DNA from: Stenocarpella maydis
Lineage: Eukaryota > Ascomycota > Sordariomycetes > Diaporthales > Diaporthaceae
Assembly (NCBI GenBank): GCA_002270565.1
Contig: NQMI01000018.1
Coordinates: forward strand, 62,001 to 126,000
Length of the DNA: 64,000 nucleotides
Direction of reading: 5' to 3'
Shown: positions 57,586 through 64,000 of the stretch, piece by piece
Position numbering within the stretch: position 1 is the first letter of the stretch
Layout: each line of letters begins with the position of its first letter
Translations under genes and position numbers: made by a program
The notes under the pieces: model-generated
Databases searched by the model: none
What the model saw: the letters and a program-made list of their open reading frames with translations, nothing else
What the model was told of the DNA's origin: nothing

Positions 57586-59564
57586 CTATCCTTTCCCGCC
57601 ATCTGGTTTGGTTATTGTTATCCCCGCCCCCGTGCTACTAGACACGCTCCCTTTCCTCGAGTCGCTGCCTAGCGTGTCGATAGGCCGGCCCTCCTCCACA
57701 CTGCGCTCGAGGAAGCCGGCCCAGAGGTCTGCCAGCGACTCCTTCCCGGACGCGGGCGCGTTCTCGGAGAAGAACTCGGTGCTGAGGGACGGTGTGCTGG
57801 GTGTCCGGTGGAAGGGAGAGACTGGGAGGCGGAGCGTGCTGTTTGAGGCGCCGGGGCGGGCGAGGCCGGCTTGTTCCTTCTGCTCATCCGTCCAGGCGAG
57901 GTAGCCCGCTATGACTTGCAGGATCTGGAACCTCTTGGGGTCTGATCGATCGAGCGACAGGAATTGCAGCAAGTAGTTGGTGATGATTTGCCTGTGAATT
58001 GTAAGCTTGGATCCCCCAAAGTGGCAGCGTGTTATGTGGGGCTTACCTGTCCACTTGCTCGTCTGGCTTCGTCTTCTTGAGATAACGCAGAGCCTTTGTG
58101 AGGTGGTCGTTGAGTATGATACCCTCGTGCCTCAGCTTGCCGATGAGCAGGTTCTTCTCCCTGACCTCCTTCTCGAAGGGGGCAGTCCGTTCCAGCTCCT
58201 TGGTGAGCCTCTCTTTGGCCTCTTCCGCCTCCGCCACCCGGCCGTCGGCTTCCTCTACCCGCTTCTTCATCTCTTGGATCTGCTCCTCCGAAGACTCAAC
58301 AAGGTCTCTCAGCTCTTTTCTTCGTGCTTCTTGGATTTCTTGCAGAGCCCTTTGTAACCCGTCGATGGTCTGCAAGGAGCTGTCCCTCTCTTCCGCGGCT
58401 CTCTCGTACGCCTCCCGTACGGACGACAGCTGCTCCTCGAGGTCTGCCACCTTTTCCGTGAGACTCTCCCTCACCTGCCGCTCTTCCATGGCGATCGACT
58501 CCCATTCGCCCATGGCGCTGCTTGTAGATTCGAGCTCACTCCTAAAGTGCTGCACCTGTCTCGCCATGTCGTCCTTTTCCTTCAGCCAGTTCTGCTGCGA
58601 CAGGTTATTCCGGCTCCTCAGCGTCGCCAGCTCTCGGTTCGACTCTTGCAGCTCGTCCGTCAGCCTGGCTATTTCCTCCTCGTGGGAAGAACCGCCTTTT
58701 TGTAGCTCCTCATTTTGCGCCTCGAGTTCCTCGATCCGCTGGTTTGCTTCTTCCAGTTCGGCCCGGTCTCTTTTCAGACGGTCTCCGAGCGTCTGCTTGA
58801 TCTTCTCGACCCTCCCAAGTAGCGTTTGGTATTGCTCCTCGGCTTGGTCCTTTGCAGATTCGCTTTCTTCGAGGTCCGTCTTCAGTCTGGCCACTTCTGA
58901 CGTGTGGGACTCTTGTATTGTCTCGAGCTGCTTCCGGAGCTGCTCCACCTCCTTGCGGAGGGCTTCTCGCTCTTCCGACATGGCCTCTAGCTTTGCGCTC
59001 GTGTCGTTTGTGGCTGTCGCCTGGGTTGTACGGGGGTCGGAGGAGACAGGATGGCCGTTTCCTGATGGCGCTCGAACATGTCCGTTCCCTTGGGTGCCGT
59101 GGGACGTCCCAGAGGTAGACGGTTGTTTTTGGTTTTCTCTTCTAGTATCACTACTCTCTGTCTGTTACACATGCATGTTAGATGCAGGCATTCGCGATGC
59201 AAACGGGCCACCGCAGCCTTGTGGGAAAGCGACCCTTGCAAGAGGGTGCCGCGGTCCAGACCTATGAGCTATGTGTCCAGGAGCTCGGGTCCGCAGGGCG
59301 AGAGTGGGTCTGGGCTCTCTTGGGTCGTGCATTCCGACTCACCACCGGGGTGTCTGGCTCCTCGTCGGCAGACAATTCTTCTCTATTGCTGTCGCGAGGG
59401 CTGGGCTCAGCAGAGCCTGTGCCATTGTTGGCGTTGTCGGCCTGGTCGGCAGAGCTGGTGTCGAGCGCCTTCTTGGGCTTGTTCTTCTTGCTCTTCTTCT
59501 TCTTCGAGCCGGCGGCTTGGCCCTGAGCTTCTGTAATGGCATCTTGTGGGGCCGCCGAAGACAT
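57586..59564 (-). CDS. RUD3: Rud3/GMAP-210-type golgin with GRAB domain
   Basis: Exons 59564-59343, 59161-58047 and 57991-57586 give 580 aa. The N-terminus is Lys-rich (AGSKKKKSKKNKPKKAL). A long coiled coil covers about residues 130-430. A GRAB (GRIP-related Arf-binding) domain follows: EKNLLIGKLRHEGIILNDHL at about 410-430, then VDRQIITNYLLQFLSLDRSD and YLAWTDEQKEQAGL. The tail is Ser/Pro-rich. Rud3 is recruited to the cis-Golgi by Arf1 through this domain and acts as a tether in ER-Golgi transport. The last intron (55 nt, phase 2) splits the conserved VDR-QI junction. The first acceptor has two close CAG/GAG alternatives that differ by two residues. Confidence 0.9.
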
Positions 59565-60126
59565 GATATCAATTGGGACGCATGCGTCTCAAAACGGCTG
59601 GCATTTGGATCGATGGCTTCGAGGCGTCGGTCGGTCGGGTTGCAGGTGCTTGCTTGTTGCGTTCCCTCCACCTGCGCAGGCTAGTGCTGGGCCCAGCGGC
59701 CTGTGAGAGCGGGACCGCGAGCCTATAGTACACTAGTGGAAAGAAAAGGTGGCTCCTTCCAGGGCGCCATAGCTCATTGGCCCAGGGCACCTGGGGCTGC
59801 CAGCCGCGCTCTGGACACAGCCCTTCGTTTCTCTGCAGCAATTTTTGCAGTGTTTTCCTCTTTTCCTTCCTCACATATTTCCACCTTCGCTGACCCAGAG
59901 CTCGATGGTGTGTCTACAACACATGAGCACTGTCGCATTCACTGAATGTTGCGAAGCAGATTGATATCCGCACTTATATAATCCTGATGACTGTCCGAGG
60001 CAACACGTCTCTAGTGGACTCTTCAGGTTCGCTGGCGCGAGACATGACAATTGGGATTTGTAGCATCTGCACTATAGACCTGCAGTGGATGGTAATACTA
60101 CGCCGACTGGCCGGGCGATGGGATTT
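59565..60126. other. 562-bp intergenic region, no gene seen
   Basis: It lies upstream of RUD3 and downstream of the NOP15-like gene, both on the minus strand. It should contain the RUD3 promoter; nothing else was recognised. Confidence 0.5.
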
Positions 60127-62061
60127 CTACGCCTTGGTCCTCCTGGTCTTCCTCGGCGTCTCGGCTGCAGCCGCGGGCTTCTGGGGCGTCTTTGCAGGCC
60201 TTCCTCTGCCTCTGGTGGCCTTCTTGGCCGGCGTCGCCTTCACCTCTGCCTTTGGCTCTTGGACAGTGCTCTCCGCCACGGCTTCCTCAACAGGAGCAGC
60301 CGCAGCCTCGGCCTCGGCTGCCGGTGGCGGTGCCTCGATCGCCTCGGTGACGGACTTGACCTCTGGTGCGTTAAACTCGTAACCCAAAGCCTCGAGTTTC
60401 TTCGCTCTGGCAGCTCGCTTCTTGTTCTCGCGCTTGATCCTCCTCTCCCACTGTTTCTCCAGCTTTGGCCGCTCCATCTCCTTGCCCTGCATCTTGTTCC
60501 GAGGTATCGGCTAGAAGTCAGGGTCAGTTAAGCCAGCCACCGAGTTACGACAGACACAAACTTGCCTTGAACCTCTTGTTCGAGCCTTTGAAGAGATCTT
60601 TGTGGACTTGTGCCTTCGGGATGACACTACACTTGAGGATGTGTCCGAAAAGCAGATAATTCTGCGCGAGGTCAGTACTCGGGGCTGGCCAGAAAAGTCC
60701 CGGGCACGACTTACGTCCATGGTCTTGGCCACAATCTCAGCAGTGCTGGCCTCTTCAAACTCAACGAAGGCGAAGTGCTTCGCCCTGCCGGTCTTCTTGT
60801 TTCTGGAAACCCTCAGGTTGCGGATGGGGCCGAACTGGGAGAAGTAATTCTTCATCTCGTGCTCGTAGAAGCCATGTGGCAGACGGCCAATGTAAATCAC
60901 TCCCGTCTCCTCCTTGGTTTTTGAAGAGGCGGCCCTGAGTGCCTTCTTTTCCTTCTTCTCCTTCTTGGTGAGCTCCTTGGAGACGTCAGGAATCTGGCCC
61001 ACATCTTGGCCCTCCTCGAAGGTGATCACACCAGAAGCCTCCTCGTCCTCATCTCCACTGTCGACGGCCAGGATAAGGGCTTTGGTCTGCTCATCAACCT
61101 CCTCATCCGACGAGGCTTGGTCCTCTTCATCGGCGGCTGCGGTCTCATTCTCAACCTCCTCGACAATCTCTTCCTGTTCCTCGATAACCTGCTTCTCGGC
61201 TTTCTTCGCGGCCTTCTTTGAGGACTTGCCAGGAGTTGCTTTGGCCGGTGTCACCTTGGCCGGTGTCTTCTTTGGGGTCTTCCCCTGTTTAGTATTTGGT
61301 TGGGGAGCAGGGGTCTCATCAGCCTCCTTGGTAGCAGACTTCGGTGTCTCCTTGGAGGCAGATTTTGGTGTCGCCTTTCCGGTAGGCTTGGGGGTTTCCT
61401 TGGCGGCAGGCTTTTCTGCAGACTTGAGGGCAGGCTTGAGGGCAGACTTCGGAGTAGCCTTGCTGGCGGGCTTGGGCGTCTCTTTGGTGGCAGCCTCTGG
61501 GGCAGAATTCGGTGTTCCCTTTGCGGCGGACTTTGGAGTGACCTTGCTGGCGGGCTTCGGGGTGTCCGCAACGGCAGACTGAGGAGTTTCCTTGGGTTTT
61601 GCAGGCTCCTTCTGCTTCTTGGGCTTCGGGGTAGGCTTCTCGGCTGCCTCTGGGACAGCTTCTTCCGTGTCCTTCTTCTTCGCTGGAGTCTTCGCCTTTT
61701 TGGTAGACTTGGGCGCCGGTGTTGACGTCTCGACAAGCTCGGCCGGGGCGTCTGCGACTTCCTTGGCCGTGGCGGGGGTCTTCACAGACTTTTGCTTCTT
61801 CGCGGCAGCGGGAGAGTCATCCTCAGCCGCTAAAGACAAGTTAGCACAGTTCAATCGCTATTCCTCAATTGCTATGCCGCATGGCAATGTGGATCTTACC
61901 CTTTCGCTTTGTGGACCTCGGTGTCTTTGCAACCTTGGGCTTCGGCGTCTCCTCAACAGCGGCGGACGTGGGAGCTTGTCTCTGTCAGCAGAGTTTGATA
62001 CCTGGGGGCTCACTTGAATTGTTTACATACCCTTGGACCTCCTGGGTCGTAGTTCTACCAT
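60127..62061 (-). CDS. NOP15: NOP15/NIFK-like nucleolar RRM protein with long low-complexity leader
   Basis: Exons 62061-62031, 61974-61900, 61829-60715, 60661-60566 and 60510-60127 give 566 aa. A single RRM (about residues 330-415) has RNP2 VIYIGRLPHGF and RNP1 GRAKHFAFVEF, followed by NYLLFGHILKCSVIP, as in Nop15/NIFK, which bind the pre-60S ITS2 region during ribosome assembly. The first ~300 residues are Lys/Ala/Pro/Thr-rich with many (S/T)PK and KETPK-type units, then an acidic block; the C-terminus is also Ala/Pro/Lys-rich. This leader is far longer than in yeast Nop15. The last intron has a GC-AG boundary (GCAAGT donor at 60565), the only choice that keeps the frame. The first exon begins MVELRPRRSK; its junction with exon 2 is less certain. 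Confidence 0.85.
61280..61640 (-). repeat. degenerate coding repeats, KxTPK(S/P) units
   Basis: Within the NOP15-like gene about twenty imperfect repeats of 7-11 codons encode motifs such as SKATPKS and AKETPKP. Nucleotide units resemble each other (for example GGCGTC/GGAGTC-TCCTTGG), which suggests expansion by slippage or unequal exchange. Confidence 0.8.
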
Positions 62062-62469
62062 GCTGGGCAAGATTTGAGAGCCAATTGCTTATTTTCTGTG
62101 AACAGTATTCCTGAAGAGAGAGCAAGAGAGGTCGAGAGCATCTCTTTTTTTTCTCTGGTCCAGGTAACTTTTATTATGCCGGGCGGTGGAGAGCTACAGC
62201 GCGCTAGTGGGGGGGGACAGACCCTTGGCCGAGGCTGGAGCAGCCGACACCCTGTCGATTTTGTTGTGCCAGCCGGAAGGCCAGCAATGCGATTTCAATT
62301 TCACCCCGGATGAGGCGACGTGTTTAGCAAGCAATCAATTATCTGCCAACTCGCTCTCTCCACCACCTGCATCGCCCAGCCACTCCTCGATCGCACAATC
62401 GACCCGCCTCGTCTACCCCCAGCTGCAAAAGTCTCTCCTTCAGATTTCTCACCTGCACAATCATCTATA
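62062..62469. promoter_or_regulatory. 408-bp divergent promoter of NOP15-like and SSS1 genes
   Basis: The two start codons face away from each other with 408 bp between them, the tightest divergent pair in the window. A T run lies at 62144-62151. Shared regulation is possible but not shown. Confidence 0.5.
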
Positions 62470-63120
62470 ATGGCCGACCAAGTCTCTGAAGCTCTGGAGG
62501 TGCCCCGGGAGTTCATCAAGGATGGAGTCCAGTTCAGTGAGCGACCTCCTGTCGCGCTCCGGATGATCCACCCCTGTTGCAGGTGGTTGATGCTGACGTT
62601 CAACCCTCCTTAGTGACAAGGTGCCAGAAGCCCGATAAGAAGGAGTTCCTCAAGGTATGCTCGCCTCATCAAAGAAAGTATGTAGCAGTCGGCTAACACG
62701 AGTGTGCAGATCTCGCAAGCGGTTGGCGTTGGCTGTGAGTAATCCCATGAACAGCCTCATCTCGTCCCAGCTCGAGAGTCTCGTGTCGCGAAGGCACTGC
62801 AACTATCGGAAGACTCCTGACTTCGAATCTGCACACCAAACATAACCTTGCGCCTACACATACTGACTTCCTGGCATCTAGTCTTGATCATGGGCTTCGT
62901 TGGATACATTGTCAAGCTGATACACATTCCCCTCAAGTAAGAGACCCTCCATCCTCCCTTGCACCGTCCCAGTTCCGGCTGGGACACATGGCAACCGTGG
63001 AGGCAGCGTCACGCTATCTTGGCAGGCCGAGGTCTCAAGACTGGCCCTTCCACAGACAATTATAAATGAAAGTCACTAACAGGACATGTTTGCAGCAACA
63101 TCCTCGTTGGAGGCGCATAA
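62470..63120 (+). CDS. SSS1: Sec61 translocon gamma subunit
   Basis: Five exons (62470-62536, 62614-62654, 62710-62734, 62882-62936, 63096-63120) give 70 aa, the normal size. The sequence is diagnostic: VPREFIKDGVQF, RCQKPDKKEFLK, ISQAVGVGF, one transmembrane helix LIMGFVGYIVKLIHIPL, and the terminal NNILVGGA. Sss1 clamps the Sec61 channel in the ER membrane and is essential for protein translocation. Four introns (77, 55, 147 and 159 nt) in 213 coding bases make it the most intron-dense gene here; exons 3 and 5 have only 25 nt each, so automatic annotation could easily miss it. Confidence 0.96.
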
Positions 63121-63888
63121 ATATCGGCATTGAGTCGGGTTAATAGGAGCGATAGACGAGAAGGTGAGAGGGCATACCGATGGGGATTGTGCGGCAGCTG
63201 CCAGTACGGCCAATGATACGGGAAAGGCACTGGCACCATGCGACACTGGCATACATCAGTGAGCGTCACGGAAAGGCGAAAGCCCGTCGACAGAAAACTT
63301 GATATACCACATCAGAGTTGTGCAAGAGGGCAGCACAGCAAGTAATCAATTTGTCCATGTCCCACAAACAGGACGCCCGCGGTCTCTCCTGCTTGCACCA
63401 GCAGCAGTAGCGGTCTAATTTGAAGACAGGCCTGTTTCCATACAATGTGAACTACTATATTTATATGTGCAAGGAACATCTCGACAGATTGCCCAAGCCT
63501 CGTTGAACCCTCTGTTCAAGGCTCTGCCAGTCAAAGTGGCCTGTGTCTTACGTAACAACGTGAATCAATGCAGCTTGGCCTAAGCCAGGGTCTCTAGCTT
63601 GAGGTCAACTGATTCACATGGAAATAACCAACACCTCCACCCAAGCTGCATCAACACCGACACGGCACCAAGTATTTGTGTCCGCAACAAACCAAAAGCG
63701 ACCGAGCTATCTTTCTGGGCCACAAGAGGCCATGAAAGGCACCAGCAAGGCGTCTTTAGGAAATCCTGCCCCAACTTGCGAGGTTCTTTAGGGTGTGAGA
63801 AAGCAAACACCAATGAGCATACCATGGCATTGCTGACATCCAAAGGCCGCGGCAGCCGCCAGCTCAACATCTAGATCCAGGGTAGAAG
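63121..63888. other. 768-bp intergenic region, no gene seen
   Basis: It lies between SSS1 and a reading frame that leaves the window. Nothing was recognised beyond short chance frames on both strands. Confidence 0.45.
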
Positions 63889-64000
63889 ATGTCGAGGGCT
63901 GTCAATAAGTCGGTTGCTGAATCTCTGAGCAATAGCGACCCAAGCGCGGCCTATGAGGCGATTTCCAAGGCCTTGACCAGATACGACAGCCAGGATGGCG
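63889..64000 (+). CDS. possible 5' end of a gene cut by the window edge
   Basis: An ATG at 63889 opens a frame of 37 codons with no stop before the edge. It begins MSRAVNKSVAESLSNSD and continues through AYEAISKALTRYDSQDG, which looks like helical soluble protein. The part seen is too short to name a family, and the true start could lie elsewhere. Confidence 0.4.
   Translation, partial: MSRAVNKSVAESLSNSDPSAAYEAISKALTRYDSQDG

Noticed and set aside
58098..59267. 389-codon plus-strand frame
   Set aside because: It is antisense to the RUD3 coiled coil; serine-rich composition is what reversed Glu/Lys/Leu-rich coiled-coil codons produce.
60914..61582. 222-codon plus-strand frame rich in Ala/Gly/Phe/Val
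   Set aside because: It is antisense to the repeat-rich part of the NOP15-like gene and consists of complementary repeats.

Overview
The window is nuclear DNA from a filamentous ascomycete (Pezizomycotina, most likely a Sordariomycete). Three things show this. Almost every gene is split by short spliceosomal introns of 50-180 nt with GTRNGT donors, CTRAC-type branch points and YAG acceptors. The proteins match lineage-typical families: DUF3984, DUF7514, Stc1, Ime2-type kinase, HPT phosphotransfer protein and a GRAB golgin. Intergenic spaces are long and rich in microsatellites. The species cannot be named from the sequence. I see no transposon, virus, CRISPR array or secondary-metabolite cluster.

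Layout. 0.3-3.4 kb (-): a polytopic membrane sulfatase-like protein in five exons. 6.6-8.7 kb (-): a DUF7514 protein whose frame is broken by one ambiguous base in an alanine-codon repeat. 10.0-10.9 kb (-): an Stc1-domain protein. 10.9-18.8 kb: about 7.9 kb without a recognisable gene, upstream of an Ime2-type kinase (18.8-21.3 kb, +). 22.9-25.2 kb (+): an Hsp70/HSPA12-like ATPase. 26.7-27.8 kb (-): a zinc-finger-like protein. 30.2-31.7 kb (-): a coiled-coil protein. 32.4-33.1 kb (+): an AKAP7/ASCC1-type 2H phosphoesterase. 34.3-35.0 kb (-): the phosphorelay protein HPT/Ypd1, with 4.7 kb of apparently gene-free DNA upstream. 39.7-40.9 kb (-): DUF3984. 41.9-46.1 kb (+): Elongator subunit ELP1. 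46.6-47.9 kb (-): mitochondrial ribosomal protein uL24m. 50.9-53.6 kb (+): a conserved 796-aa protein I cannot assign. 54.5-55.5 kb (+): GET1. 56.2-57.3 kb (+): a four-TM protein of unknown function. 57.6-59.6 kb (-): the Rud3-type golgin. 60.1-62.1 kb (-): a NOP15-like RRM protein with a very long lysine/proline-rich leader. 62.5-63.1 kb (+): SSS1 (Sec61 gamma). A truncated reading frame runs off the right edge. Two tRNA-like elements with A and B boxes but abnormal folds lie at 46.3 and 49.9 kb.

Most genes are single-copy housekeeping or signalling genes and do not form one pathway. Loose themes are ER/Golgi biogenesis on the right (GET1, RUD3, SSS1), translation (ELP1, uL24m, NOP15, tRNA-like elements), and signalling or development on the left (Ime2-type kinase, HPT). 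Gene models were assembled by hand: every internal junction keeps frame and restores family-typical sequence, but none is backed by transcript data. I found no convincing new multi-gene system. The items most worth following are the two odd tRNA-like genes, the giant leader region of the Ime2-type kinase, the unassigned 796-aa protein, a GC-AG intron in the NOP15-like gene, and the perfect palindromes in long gene-free stretches.
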